A stretch of 64,000 nt of DNA from Adineta ricciae. Its lineage: Eukaryota > Rotifera > Eurotatoria > Adinetida > Adinetidae. Under the pieces are notes generated by a model, which was not told where the DNA came from, searched no databases, and saw only the letters and a list, made by a program, of their open reading frames with translations. The stretch covers positions 496,001 to 560,000 of the forward strand of contig CAJNOJ010000009.1 of the NCBI GenBank assembly GCA_905250025.1. Direction: 5' to 3'. Positions 1 to 12,437 of the stretch are shown here, in pieces (the stretch's first letter is position 1; every line of letters begins with the position of its first letter). Position numbers and translations under genes: made by a program.

Positions 1-133
1 AACGTAAACGTTGCAATTCTTCGTAAACGATACGAGGACATGGTCCATAACTGCCATGATTGACATAAACTAGATTTGGATCGAGTAGATAATGTTCACG
101 GTGTGTCTGTTCACCAAATTCAATGTGAGTCAT
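1..133 (-). CDS. Class-V aminotransferase-like enzyme, 5' end only
   Basis: Reading leftward from an ATG at 133, the first 44 codons stay open to the window edge. They contain VNHGSYGPCPR, which closely matches the N-terminal substrate-site motif (NHGSxGxxP) of PLP-dependent class-V aminotransferases of the isopenicillin-N-epimerase / cysteine-desulfurase-like group. The PLP lysine and the rest of the fold lie outside the window, so the reaction cannot be assigned. The ATG is the only one in frame and is followed at once by MTHIEFGEQ, a plausible cytosolic start with no signal peptide. The protein continues off the left edge. Confidence 0.6.
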   Translation of the reverse strand, partial: MTHIEFGEQTHREHYLLDPNLVYVNHGSYGPCPRIVYEELQRLR

Positions 134-1067
134 GCTTTATCGGGAACAAAAAGAACGAATCCTAGCAATGTAGTTCTATCTGTAATATAAGGTTTAGCTG
201 TGTAGAAAGGAGATGGGTTTGCATTCAGTTTAAAAGAGAAAGCAGATGCACAAACAAATGACACGACAATATTTTATCTCACCTCGGAGATTTTAATAGT
301 GGATTCTGTGTATTTGTTTTTGGTTGTGGTGAAATAGAATAATAAAAATGTCGTTCGAATCGAACTGTTGGTATTCGTCGATAGATTTGATTAGTTCGAT
401 CGAACATCGGATTATTAGGAAATGTACCCAGCATACTAAGTTTTTTTCTGAATGAATAATCTAAAACATGAATGTAGACACACACATATGTATATATACG
501 ACGATATAGACAAAAGTATAGATATTCGCATGACCTAGATATTGTGCGCGTGCGAAACATGCCCTGTCATATGCAACAACATGCATTAGTACGATGACGA
601 GAAAGAAAATGCAGATAAATAATCATTGGTCATATGGATTAGAAGGGAGAAAAGGATTGCTGAAGAAAGTAACGAGGAATAATTATAGCAGAAATGTAAA
701 TACAAAGAACCGATAAAAAATATGGTCTTGTCGACTTCTTTCTCCTCCTTTCGAGCTGATATACGAGATATTGATTCGATAGTTCTCAACGCATGCGAGC
801 ATTAGAAGAAGCAAAACGTCGGCTGACTATGGTTGATATTTAGAAACACATGATGATAATAAAGAATAGGCTAACGAATGTTTATTCAAAACAACTATTC
901 ATATACGTAGAAAACTTAGAAAGGAAACTCTTCTGATTGAGTCATGTTTCTCATAGAATACATCTGTTAATTGAATAGAAATTCAAGAAAGACAATAACG
1001 TATTGTGGATTTGGTTTTTTTTCTTTTATTAATGAAACAAAAACAGGAGAAATATCAGTTCTTTTTC
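134..1067. other. Intergenic, no gene seen
   Basis: This lies between the start of the aminotransferase-like gene and the 3' end of MRPS18B. The open frames here are short, low in complexity and without family motifs. An AATAAA on the minus strand at about 1026-1031 is well placed to be the MRPS18B polyadenylation signal. The aminotransferase promoter should lie just right of 133. Confidence 0.5.
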
Positions 1068-1790
1068 CTAAGTAGCATGAAGTTGTTCATCCGTTAATGT
1101 TAAATCATCTAGATTTGTTAGTTTTTGATCTTGTATAGTTTGCAATATTGTCATGAGAAGCGACGGAGTGCGATCTTTTTCTTCACGTAGTTCTGGATAG
1201 TAATCTCGATAATCATATGTTCGGAATGGAACTTCATATGGCATCAAACCAAAATCATAAGCTTTACGCAAAGCGACACGAAGATTTCGTAATTGAGCTT
1301 GACATATCGATGTTTTTATCACAGGTTCGATTTCGCCAGTGTGATCATTGACGAATTGTTTCAAAAGTTTTACATTCCGATAATCGAGCAAAAGATATTC
1401 ATCTCGACATATCGGACATGGATTTCCACGAACGTAAAGACCTTCTTCGGCACAGAAGTCACGTGTATAATGAGGAAGACGTTGGTTTGTTCGATTCCGA
1501 ACGTAATTTTTCCATACAGGATCTTTGCCATAAACAGTTTTATAAGCGTCACTTTCCATGTAGCGAAGGGATGTTTCAATATCTGTGACTTTATATGGCG
1601 TGCCTTTCAATGAGGTTTTCGTTTTATTGTGTGCCAATTGAGCTGACTGGGCTGTTGGCGCAGCCGGTTCAGCAGGTGTTTCTGGAGCGGCTGGTTTCGC
1701 GGCATGATGAGTTGATGATATGGACAGATAAGCACGATGTGCGTTAATTAACGAATGAAATCGTAGCGATAAAAATCGTGATGATAGCAT
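1068..1790 (-). CDS. MRPS18B: Mitochondrial small-subunit ribosomal protein S18B (mS40)
   Basis: This intronless gene encodes about 240 residues. The core GNPCPICRDEYLLLDYRNVKLL followed by QFVNDHTGEIEP is the hallmark of animal mitochondrial S18 family member B; the paired CPIC cysteines are part of the zinc site. The protein is a structural component of the mitochondrial small ribosomal subunit. The first 40 or so residues (MLSSRFLSLRFHSL...) are rich in Arg, Ser and Leu with no acidic residues, as in a mitochondrial targeting peptide. I chose the ATG at 1790 over one 17 codons upstream for that reason, and because CATTGAAG directly before it looks like a 3' splice site. An Ala/Pro-rich linker precedes the conserved part. 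Confidence 0.9.
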   Translation of the reverse strand: MLSSRFLSLRFHSLINAHRAYLSISSTHHAAKPAAPETPAEPAAPTAQSAQLAHNKTKTSLKGTPYKVTDIETSLRYMESDAYKTVYGKDPVWKNYVRNRTNQRLPHYTRDFCAEEGLYVRGNPCPICRDEYLLLDYRNVKLLKQFVNDHTGEIEPVIKTSICQAQLRNLRVALRKAYDFGLMPYEVPFRTYDYRDYYPELREEKDRTPSLLMTILQTIQDQKLTNLDDLTLTDEQLHAT

Positions 1791-4285
1791 CTTCAATGAG
1801 AGGAAAAAAACGATTTTAATTATCGGAATTTGATGCACCACAAATGTCTATCGAATGATATTGATATTTGATTCAATTTTATAATATTCACTACAACTAC
1901 ACTGCATCAATAATAATAATCAGTAGTACTTGCTTTTGATTGGATGATTTCTGCGACCTTTTCGAAAATATGTACTGCGATGTCGTTACTGGAAAGACAA
2001 TAATATCCTTTTTTTTCCTTGTAGATCAATCCTGCTCTTTGTATTGGAAAATTTGAAATAATTTTTCTTTAATTTGTAATAATATTGATCAACATCAAAG
2101 CTAATCAAATGACTATGGCAACAAAAGAAACAAACCAACCGTGTAAGCAATCAGTCATGCACGTTACCAGCGCTTGCTCAATTGAATAGAACGAGAGAGA
2201 GAGAAGACAATAGTGTAAAACTATTCACTTATTAGTTTTCACTGGTTGTGTCATCTCTAAATCAAACAGACATTTTCTTTCATTATGTCAACACATACAG
2301 AGCGAAGACGATCATTAATCAAAAATGAAAAAAGACATTGGTCTTAACTATTCTACGACGCAATAAAGTGATCATGTTTGATATTGATCTAATCCGATCT
2401 GACCGTTCAGATCGTTATATTGATAATGATAAATCAAAATCTACTAGATGATAACATTCATTACACATCAACATTATACGAATAACATATTCGACTAGTT
2501 CGTTCACATACGTAGTTATACAAATCATGGATGATTACGTAAATCAGATGCATTGCATTCTACGCGAAATGTTATTCATTGTGAACATTTGAATTTTCTC
2601 ACAGTATCAAATAGAATCATTTTCTTCTACTATTGCAGATATCTTAAATCAGCCACATGTAGTGTTTGTATCTTGTGAATGAAAACGTTATAGTCATATT
2701 AGATAACGATATTGTAGATCGATGTGTTACGCTAGCATCCGTAACTGATTTCTAACTTAATTGCTTTGGTCGCCGAGGACACACGTATTTTTTCTAGGCG
2801 AAGAAGGCATGAATTGATAGATGTGTGACACTCTCGATAAACGTTGGTGTGGTGATCGATGAAGTAATAGCATATGTATGAAATCAAACGATTATATATT
2901 CGATTAAAGAAATACATGTTGTTTTCGTATAGGACAGATCAACAGATGAGATTGACGAGATTAGAAAGGATATGTTATAATGAGAACGAAGATCTCAACT
3001 AGATTTGCACTTAAAAAATGAAAACTATCGGCGAATAATATTCTTTTGTAGACATTTTCAAATTGTATACGAAGCTCTAGAATGCTTCAGTAGACAGTGA
3101 AGATTTGAATATATGTGAAAGATCGTTCTTATGATTTCTTCTGTTCTCACAGTGAAAGAATAATTTATTTCGTGTATTGTAAATTCAGTTGATGTTTTCT
3201 CAATCGATGTATTCAAGTACTTGACTTGCAAATTTCAACCGACGATATCAAGTGTCTTTCATCTAAGCACACAAATTCAGTCAATAACTATAAACGTATC
3301 AATATTATTAACAATTAGACATTCAAAATCATCACTAATATTATTGATCGTCGATCCTATTTGACTTATTCATTTCTCTACATCATTTTCGCATTTTGTC
3401 ATTACCAAGTTGAATCTTTAGCTCGAAGAGAACATCGAACAATTCTTGCACTCAAAGATAGAAATTGCTTTTCGTCACAAACATTAGAATTATTTACAAA
3501 CTGTTCAATACCTTGGTACAATAATAAGAAAACAGACCTATTCCTGACGAATTCTCGAGAAGAATCGAACATGTTTCGCTGTTCGAAGTTTCAAACTTGA
3601 TTGCATTACAAGGCCGTAAACACTACATTTTGCAATGTTTACGTTTCTCATAATATGCAATTTTCTTTGCATTATTAATAATTGGAATAACTAATGTTCG
3701 AGTTGTTTCAGCATCTCACATGGAAATTCAATTCAATTCATCGATTAAAATGGTTAACTATTAATCGCATCGATATAAACTGTATTCCTGATCATTCGAG
3801 AGCTTAGCTTGCCCTTAAATAAGTCGAAGTCTCCGTCGATACCTATACGTAAGAAGTATACGAGACATACGATTAATCTTTAAGATATATATTTGATATA
3901 TCACAATTTCTTCTGCATTGCCAGCCAGTTCGGTAGTCACACACCATTGTGCTGTTTCGAGAGACTCAACTCATGAGGTCTCATTATACCTTTTGTATGC
4001 GCACGTGGCGTTCGTTTCTGATTGGCTGCTTTAAAATACCCTTTTTAATGGATATTTTGTCGTGTCGTCGTTGAGAGATGGTCTTCCTTTTTTTTCGTTC
4101 TGATATACATATTCTGTCTTTTTTTTTCTTTTTCAATGTATTGATGTTCTTTTTCTCCATTCAAACAGATTGGTTATTTACTTTTTTTTGTTAATCATAT
4201 ACCTAATGGCGACGAGTGTCAGTGTCTTTTGTTGGGCGACGATTGAAACCATTTAAAAACGGTTTTGTTTTATAAATTATTGTAG
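1791..4285. other. Intergenic between two divergent genes, no gene seen
   Basis: About 2.5 kb separates the MRPS18B start from the TANGO1-like start. The open frames here (for example 2732-2917 and 3361-3600) have no recognisable motif, no splice-compatible partners and low-complexity composition. The stretch should contain both promoters. A pyrimidine-rich run ending in TTATTGTAG directly before the ATG at 4286 looks like a 3' splice acceptor, so the gene may have a non-coding first exon or be trans-spliced. Confidence 0.4.
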
Positions 4286-7200
4286 ATGAGGCTGTGCAAG
4301 GCATTGGTTCACTATTTTTTATTTCTTTTCCTCTCTCTATCCGTTTTCCAATGTTACGGTCATGAACATCACACACACGTCGATTCAGTAACGACGAAAT
4401 ATTCACAGCCAGCGGCTAATATCGACCCTATAAACAATAATATAGGTAAGATTGAAATCATCTTTCTGTTTCCAATACATTGATTGTTTCGTTTTAGAAA
4501 CCACAAATGTTCATAAACATACTGACGAAGACCATCATCACGACACAATTGACGCTCGTTTAAGGGCGAAACATAGTTTAAGACAATCCGTTCATCAGCA
4601 TACTGATGACGATAAACATGAAAATGAGGAAGATTGTAAGGACATTTTCTATTCTTTCTGTCAACACGAATGAAAACAAAACACTCTCTTTCTGTTTTCC
4701 ATAGATATCAATCGATTGAATTCAGCACTAGAAGACAATTATAAACACGAACATCAATTTCAATATGCCGTCCCACCTGTTGTAGATCTTGTTAACAACA
4801 CACAATTAGAAAATCAAACAAGTGAAGATATTCAAAAACCACTGCAAACACATAATGATACAACATCCCCTTCATCTACATCTACGCCGACACCACTAGA
4901 GCAAAAACAACATACCACCGATACATTACCACCTATCGATGAATCAAAAATAATCGTTAATCAAAAGTTAGACGAGATCCTCGATTCAAAAGTACCGCTT
5001 GATCAAGCTATCCCATCGTTACAAGTAGATACAAATGAACAAAAATCAACCGACACTCGTCAAGAAAATATTGTAAAAGAAGACGTTCTATTCATCCATA
5101 CAGAAACATTATCAACAACGTTGTCATCTCTCCAACATGACGATACATCGAAATCGACTTCGACTACTATTTCACCTATACCAGTACAGGAACCACCGAC
5201 TACCGATACAGTTCGAAACGATACACCATCAAATGACAGTCAGTTGGAAACGAAATCATCGACTCCAACACAGTTGCAAGCAGAAGAAGTTAAATCCGAG
5301 ACAACACCCAATGTTAATGTATCCGATACAGTCGTGCGTGACAATACACCACAATCGGATTCAATGGGACAACAAGTATCGGATAAAATAGGGAATGTCA
5401 GTTCGACCGACGAAAATACCACACCTATTACACCAATAAAACTGAATGAAGAACAGCAAAAGCCTGATGAGGCAGTTCGAAGCACAATCGAGCAATTGCA
5501 AAAGACACCTCAATCTGACGAAACCGAAAAGAAATCAGATGAGAGCTCAGCAGCACATACAGAGCAGCCTACTATTGTTCAATCATCAACTCCCCCTACG
5601 CCACCACCATCACCACCATCGTCGACGACAAGAGTGTTACGTTCGTCAACGGCTAGACTGGGTGCCAAACTACAAAACCGTCAACGTCACGCACATGGAC
5701 ATGGTCATATACACGGTCATGATCATGGGCATGATCATAGTCATTCACACCAAGAACCATCGAAAGCCAAACAAGAACCAGAAGTTGAAACTGTTACAAC
5801 AACAGGTAATGATTTTATAGTACATCTTTTATTCTTTCAAGTTTTTAATAGCTTTTCTAGAGAAAACGACTACTGAGGCAACAGTTTCATCTACTGCAAC
5901 ACCGATCGCTGAGCAACCTGTCGAAACATCAGCATCGAAACATAACCTTGAACCAAGTGAAGAACTATCCCCTGCTGTTCACACTGACAACGAAACCAAA
6001 GAGCAACTCAAGGAAGCATCCGAAGCACAAACCACGAACGACACAGATACACAAACTAACGATACTGTTGACATTCAACCCAACGATGAATCACAAGTCG
6101 ACAATGTAACTGATATTCAAGATCATGATCAAGTTCTAGAATCATTGAATGTCGATGATTTACCCCGTCAAGTACATGTTCATGATTCAAAGATTATTTA
6201 CAAAGAACTGAAAGAAGAATTGCTGAAAACTGATCAGCTCTCACACGACCAAGAGCTTGAAAGCAATAACACTGCATCATCATTTCTAGCAAACGAGCAT
6301 AGTCCACATTTACCCCGAACATTGGACAACGAAGAACTTTCGACAACAACTGCGAAAACGATCGAAGCTACAACCGAACGAACTCCAATTCATACACACA
6401 TAGATTCTAACGTAAGATTCGGGAAGCAAGAGGCGTTTTTCTTTTATTTTCTGTTTTTCTCCAGGTTGACGATGTAAACAATTCTTCTATGCTAAAATCG
6501 AATTATACTGACACGTTATTACCAATTGAGCATCGACAAGTTTGTTGGCGTTTACCGAAACCATTCGAATCTAGTGTGGTATTAGTTGAAAACCAAGCAT
6601 TGCGTTTCACCAATCTAGTAAACCGATTTCCTCCTTGCCTATCCAGCATTTCAATGATTTCTTTCTTCTTTCAGCTACCTGAATACATTCAAGCGATATT
6701 TTTGGGTCCTACGGTTGATCGAGAAAGACTCATGAACACAGTTTGGTTTGGTTCGATCTGTTCCATCTGCTTTTTCTTAAGTTTCATTTTTCTCTCCGTG
6801 GGTGCTAAACGTTTGAAACAAAGCAAAGATATAAAAGAAGTTCGTGCTCGTTGTCAACAATTACAACAATATAACAATCAATTAGAACTCGAACGTGCTA
6901 CATTCGAAAAACAAAATCAAAAGTATGAAGCAAATTCACATATCATTCATCTTATTCTTTTCTGTATATTGATTAGATTATCGGATGAAATCGATGAAAT
7001 GAAAACCCTTCCTATTCGTGATGCCGACGAAGAAATTTTCGATCTGCGTGATAAATACGAACGCCTTTATGCTGAATTTGAACGTATAGGCTCAGATTAC
7101 AATCTGGCTTTGAAAGATATTGATTACAAACAAAGCCTAATCCAAAAACATGATTTCGATATGCAAAAACAGGCAGAAACTGCAGCACATTTAAATAATG

Positions 7201-9577
7201 AAGTGAGTAAACCATCAACGCTGTTGTCTTAGTCAAGTATATTCAAATGAGAAAGAAGACAGTCAGTTCTAACAATAAGAAAAGCATCTGTTACGAGAAT
7301 TTTCTTTCCAATACGATCATTGTATATTCATATATTCAGCTTCAATGATAAACAGATGTTTGAGTAGATTTCATTCAACATTATTAAAACTCTTCCCTTG
7401 ACCCGTATCTCTTGTGATAAAGCTTCGATTTCCTTGAACATGTACGTGATTCATTGTCGAAAAGAAAATTTATTTGAGACATGCATCGTTGCTTGTCATG
7501 CGTAAAATCATTCATACAATTTTCCAATCAAAATAGGTATGACTTTCAATATGTGAATGATATGATGTGGACCAATCTTATCGATTCTGAATTTCAAGGT
7601 CGAAATATCCCTCTGATTACCGAAGAATTTCTCTATTTTCCGCATTAAATCCAATGAGAGAAAAGTCGATTTGTGTTGGTGAAGACATACGTCATGTTGT
7701 ATGCTTTAGATTCTCCGACAAAAACAAGAACTAGAAAAGGAACGTGAAACTATTGCGCGATTACAATCCAATGATCTTTCATTAGAACGTTTCGAAACAT
7801 TACAGCAAACTATCCTTGATCAGAAAGCAGAGATCTCCCAATTGAAACAAGCGAAACTTGCTCAAATTGATGAATTGGAAATAGTTCAAAAACAAGCGAA
7901 ACAACTAGATCTTGATAACAATCAATTAACCATCAAAATGAAACAACTCAAAGATTTACTTCAGCAACAAGAGGAAACTATCAATCGTATCAATAGTAAA
8001 GCATACAATGGTAATGATGACGACGAAAAGGAATACAACAATAGCGAGAACGGCAATGCTGACGATGATTATGACGAAGAAAAAACAAGAGGCAAGATCT
8101 CGTAATGATAACTTTGTTTCGACAACTGTTTTCTAAAATAGGTCACCTAAGCAAAACCAAATCACTCGAACAGACTTCCGATGAGAGTCAACGAGAACTT
8201 CTGTCAAAAATTGATGATGACGTCGAAAAAGCGAATCAACATCTACGTGATCTTCATTGTGAAATTGACGAAAAAACTCGTCGTATTAAAGAACTTGATT
8301 TGTTACTCAATCAAGAACGAGATCGTTGTCGAGAATTGGAAACAAAACTTAAAGTTGTTCTTGAACTACGAGAACGCGATGCTCATCTACATATCCGTCA
8401 ACTTGGACAAACCGATGCTGAACTAAGAAAAGCACGAAATGATACCGAACGTGTGCGCATTCTACAACAACAATTACAATTGAAAGAGTACGAATTAACT
8501 TGTTTTTGTTTTCGTCTTCATTTCCTTTTCCTTTTCCAGACAACAACTAGAAGATGTACGAAAAGTGCTCAATACTGAACAGACGAAATTCACTGAAGAA
8601 TGCAGTAAACTACAACATGAAATACATGAGAAATGGATGGAAGTGAAGAGATTAACACGAGAATTGGATGGAGCGAAGAAAGAATGTGAAAGTCTTCGAA
8701 GACAGTATGCATTGATTCCTCTTGTGCCAAATGATTTTAATAGTTCTTTGTATAGAATCAGTAAATACGGAAACAGTGATCGTTCCTCACTGGAAAAGAC
8801 CATGCATAAACCAGTGCCACAACATATGAATACTAGTGCTGGTCAGTATTTTCTTTGATGAAATTTTGTTTATATGTGTGTAAATTGTAGGTCGAGCATC
8901 GAGCGATCCAGAAACGAATGGAAGCTCTCCACCACCACCAATTCCGTATCAGCAAGGAGACAAGTATATTAATTTAATTTTGCATTACGCAATGATGAAA
9001 TTTTCATATTTATGAATAGTTTCCGACCGATTGACAACGAACGCAATGATTCGGGTGCTGCTAGTCCATCAGAAATGTTCAGAATGCGTATATTTTCTTG
9101 TTGTGATCATTTTCAAAAAAGCACAGTGTTTGTTTTTCAGGCCCACCACTATTCGGTTTGCCTCGTCCACCATTCTACCCACCACCATTCTTACCTCCAC
9201 CACCTAATCCATTCATGATGGGTGCGCGATTTCCCATGCCGATCGGAGCTCCACATGGAATGATATCACCTATACCGCATCTGATAACAAATGGCAGTGG
9301 TGGTAGTGATGCAAATAGTTTTGAAATCGTTGATTCTACGAATATCACCCCGAATTCTATCAGCTATGATACACAACTAAACGGATCGGCTGTCTCACCA
9401 CCACCCGATGGTATGATATTCCTATGGAAGTATATTGGGCAAAATGAGAACAATATGTTATATATTTTAGGCGAACAACAAGCAACGACAAAAGTTAAGA
9501 AACCGAAAAAATCTCTAAAGAAAAAATCTAAAACCTCGAGTGCAACAGTAGCGCCTGCCGCGAAAGAGGACGTATGA
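4286..9577 (+). CDS. TANGO1: TANGO1/cTAGE5 (MIA) family ER exit-site cargo receptor
   Basis: Fourteen exons can be chained in phase: 4286-4445, 4498-4635, 4705-5805, 5861-6411, 6465-6617, 6675-6922, 6977-7202, 7710-8091, 8142-8487, 8540-8841, 8891-8963, 9020-9087, 9141-9410, 9471-9577. The product has a signal peptide; a long acidic, Ser/Thr-rich luminal part with His clusters; a single membrane segment (VWFGSICSICFFLSFIFLSV); a long cytosolic coiled coil (exons 6-10); and a proline-rich tail (PPFYPPPFLPPPPNPF) that fits the Sec23-binding PRD. That order is the cTAGE5/TANGO1 plan, used to load bulky cargo into COPII carriers. I see no N-terminal SH3 domain. The intron at 6618-6674 is 57 bp and open, so it could be retained. 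The intron at 8092-8141 needs a GC donor. The intron at 7203-7709 is unusually long. Confidence 0.85.
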
Positions 9578-10222
9578 CGCTATTAAAAGAATTGTTGTTT
9601 GTTTGTTTTTCCTTGTGAAACTGTTTTACGATACTTGAACATTCGTCATCTGACCTTTCTCTCTCTCTCTATTCAAGTTTCTTTGTTGAACATAATTGTT
9701 ATTTATATTTGCCGTATTTCTATTTCACTTGGGGTGTTACATGTCTACATAGAGGAATGATACTAAATCATTCTTCTTATTATTTATGTGTGTGTGTGTA
9801 TGCTAATCGAAAGAAGAAATCAAATGTGACAAGAGATAGATATTCTATTCTTTTTCCGTATCTGTGCGTGCGTGTGTATTTATTCGATTCTTTCAAATCT
9901 ATGTACACCTCTCGTCATATTTTTAGTTGTTGTTATTGTTACTGTCAAACGTGAATACTGTTATTTCGTTGTTGATGTTACTTGCCAATGGTGAGTGTGC
10001 TCTTGTCTTAACAGTCAATATTTTTTCCTTTTTTCTCTCTTTCTTTCTATCTCTTTCTCTCTTCTTTTGCCTAATTGCTCACATGCACACTTATAGAGAA
10101 ATAATATGCTGACAAAAACAGAATTTCGTGAAATTGTGGAGTAGATCTGACATACAAGGATATACAAATCGATGTTTAATTGAGACGAAAGTATTTTATT
10201 CGTTCGAAAAGTTGAATGCTTT
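9578..10222. other. Convergent 3' intergenic region
   Basis: This lies between the 3' ends of the TANGO1-like and vWA genes. It is T-rich and GT/CT-microsatellite-rich and should hold both 3' UTRs. No gene is seen; the two small frames at 9709-10112 are low complexity. Confidence 0.4.
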
Positions 10223-12437
10223 CTAATCTTTGTGAAGTCTTTTTGCACTCAAATTGCGTGTAATAATCTTGAATATTTCGGGACTCTTTGATCTATTATC
10301 CGTGGCAGTGACAGAACGAGATCGAGTGACAGAAGGAAGAGAGTTCAGATAATCATCGATGTTTTTTAAATTCGGATTTGAACGTCGAATTGGTGAACTG
10401 AGTAGGATTGACTCATCTTTATTTGATTCTCTTGTGCGTGGCTTGCGTATGGTTGGTATTTCTGCATCAGTCATAAAGGTCGTTAATGTTGGCTCCGGAA
10501 CATCAAGTGTTTTCCCTAGGAATGTCGTTTTCGTTGTATTCAAGTCAACGTTTCTTGCGTGATCTCTCTTATACACAGTTTTGACTTGTGTTTTAATCTC
10601 CTCAATATCACCTGTCAGTGGACAATCAGCATCCGCATCACCTAACCAAGCTGCCACTGAAAACCCTTCCGTTGCCGAGCCACAATTCATAAAATGACAT
10701 TTAGCGCCTAATGTTTGATTCAAACCACGAATAATTGCTTGATATGATTTATCATTCTTTTTCGGACTTGTATCTATTCCATCGGAAAATATATAAAGAT
10801 CAATATATAAATACGGTTGCCGTTCGAACATTTGATACACTTCGTTTAACACCGTATAAAAATACGTATCAACTGACCGTGGACTTAGTTCGATTGCGTC
10901 GATACGCTTTAGATTAGCGGAATCAGCAATTTCACTCGCATTGCATAGAGGGATAACGGCAGGCTTTGTTAGTTTTTTGTCAAACGTAGTCAGAATGGCT
11001 TGATCCACTGGACCGGCCGCAGCAGCTATTTCTTTTAGTAACTGCTTGATAGCTTCTTTGGTTTGAAAGATGCGTGATAAAGTTGATTTCTTATCAATTG
11101 TAATCGTTTTCAAAAGATTGAACGTCATGGATGATGTGATATCTACGAGAATATATGTTAAACGTGCACCATTGAAATTCTGCCGAAACAGGGCAACTGC
11201 TCGCCAGTCAAATCGATAGTCATGACACGCTTTCGAACACTTTGGACATCGAAATTCTGGCACACGTGTGTCTTCCTTTTTCATTTCTGCTTCGGAATGC
11301 TTTTGTTGATCGGAATACGATACTAATTCGTTCAATGCACTCTGAGTAATTGGACAAAAACATGAAAGAATATAAAAACTACGTTCTACAACAGAAAAAA
11401 CACATTGTTAATGACTAATTAAAAAAAAATAATCTAACCTGCAGGATTTTGCAATGCAGCTGAACCTGATCGAGGTGAAACCAGTAAATCATTCGTGTAA
11501 CACTTTAAAATAATGAGAAATAGATCGATATGCAATATTCTGGTTTTCACGTACCTCTGGTTTTGGCAGTAGTGGCACAACACAATCGGGTGTCCACATC
11601 GAACTAGTCGAATGTGCTGATACATGTTTCGTATTTGACCAAAGTATGGTTATCGTCGGAATTGTCGAAGTGTTGGTTTGAACATCCAATGGAGAATATA
11701 TTCTGTTGAGTCGTTTACGAAGATCGTCACTGCCACCGGGTACATTGGGATAGACAGAACGAATTCGCATATTGATGATATTTGAAAGACTATGTAGACA
11801 GAGTGTTAAAACAGCATTGGGACTTTTCATCTGAAGAAAAAAATACAAAATGCTGTCAAGTGGAATCGACATAGGAAATGATACGAACTGGTTGGTCCTC
11901 TCGAAGTTGTTCTAATACGAAATGTTTCCACGTTTCACCCCATTGTAAACAAGAATGTAAATCAGGATCTGTTGTCTGATATATTTCAGCGTTGAGTGCC
12001 ATGTCAATAATGTTTCGGACGCGTAGTTCTCGCGCACCGTCATCGATATCTAATCGACAAAGAAGTGCAATGGTGTTGTAGAGGTAGTTACTCTTAGATG
12101 CATCTGTTTTTACTGGATGATGCTTTTGGAGGACATTATTATCCTCAGATATGACGTAATGCCGAAGGTAGTGAAGTGCTACACGGTCGGTATCATGTTC
12201 GTCAACATCAAATGTAGAAAAAGGCGTAATAAATAATGGATAGTTTTTCATAACCTTGTTGAATTGAACACATTTGTCTTTTATTGCATCGAAATCTTTT
12301 TGAGTGGAGTAGATGTCTAGTAAGGTAAGTAGAATTTTTGAAAATATATCAGATCGACTAAGTTGTTTGCAAGTGGTGCACAATATCGCATGGGCGTGGG
12401 GTGCATAAGCATCGCTATCACAAAGTTGGCACTTCAT
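10223..12437 (-). CDS. vWA-domain protein with cysteine-rich N-terminus
   Basis: Four exons on the minus strand: 12437 to about 11889 (or 11871), 11830-11555, 11502-11439, 11385-10223, giving about 685 residues. The N-terminus has CQLCDS...CTTCKQ, a probable zinc-binding pair. A second paired motif, FRCPKCSKACHDYRFDW, comes directly before a von Willebrand A fold whose first strand reads TYILVDITSSM, a MIDAS-like D-x-T-S-S. Later vWA strands include LYIDLYIFSDGIDTS. The C-terminal 120 residues are Ser/Arg-rich and look disordered (SRSVTATDNRSKSPE). I do not recognise the family. The zinc-ribbon-plus-vWA order recalls Sec23/24 and ubiquitin-system proteins, but no specific motif supports either. 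The 3' end of the first exon is uncertain because both frame-compatible donors are weak (GTTCGT or GTCGAT). Confidence 0.65.

Noticed and set aside
3361..3600. 79-codon frame starting at TTG
   Set aside because: No ATG start, no motif and no matching splice sites; consistent with chance in AT-rich DNA.
8102..8141. 40-bp GT-AG intron in the TANGO1 gene
   Set aside because: It leaves the wrong phase. The 50-bp GC-AG alternative starting at 8092 keeps the coiled-coil frame.
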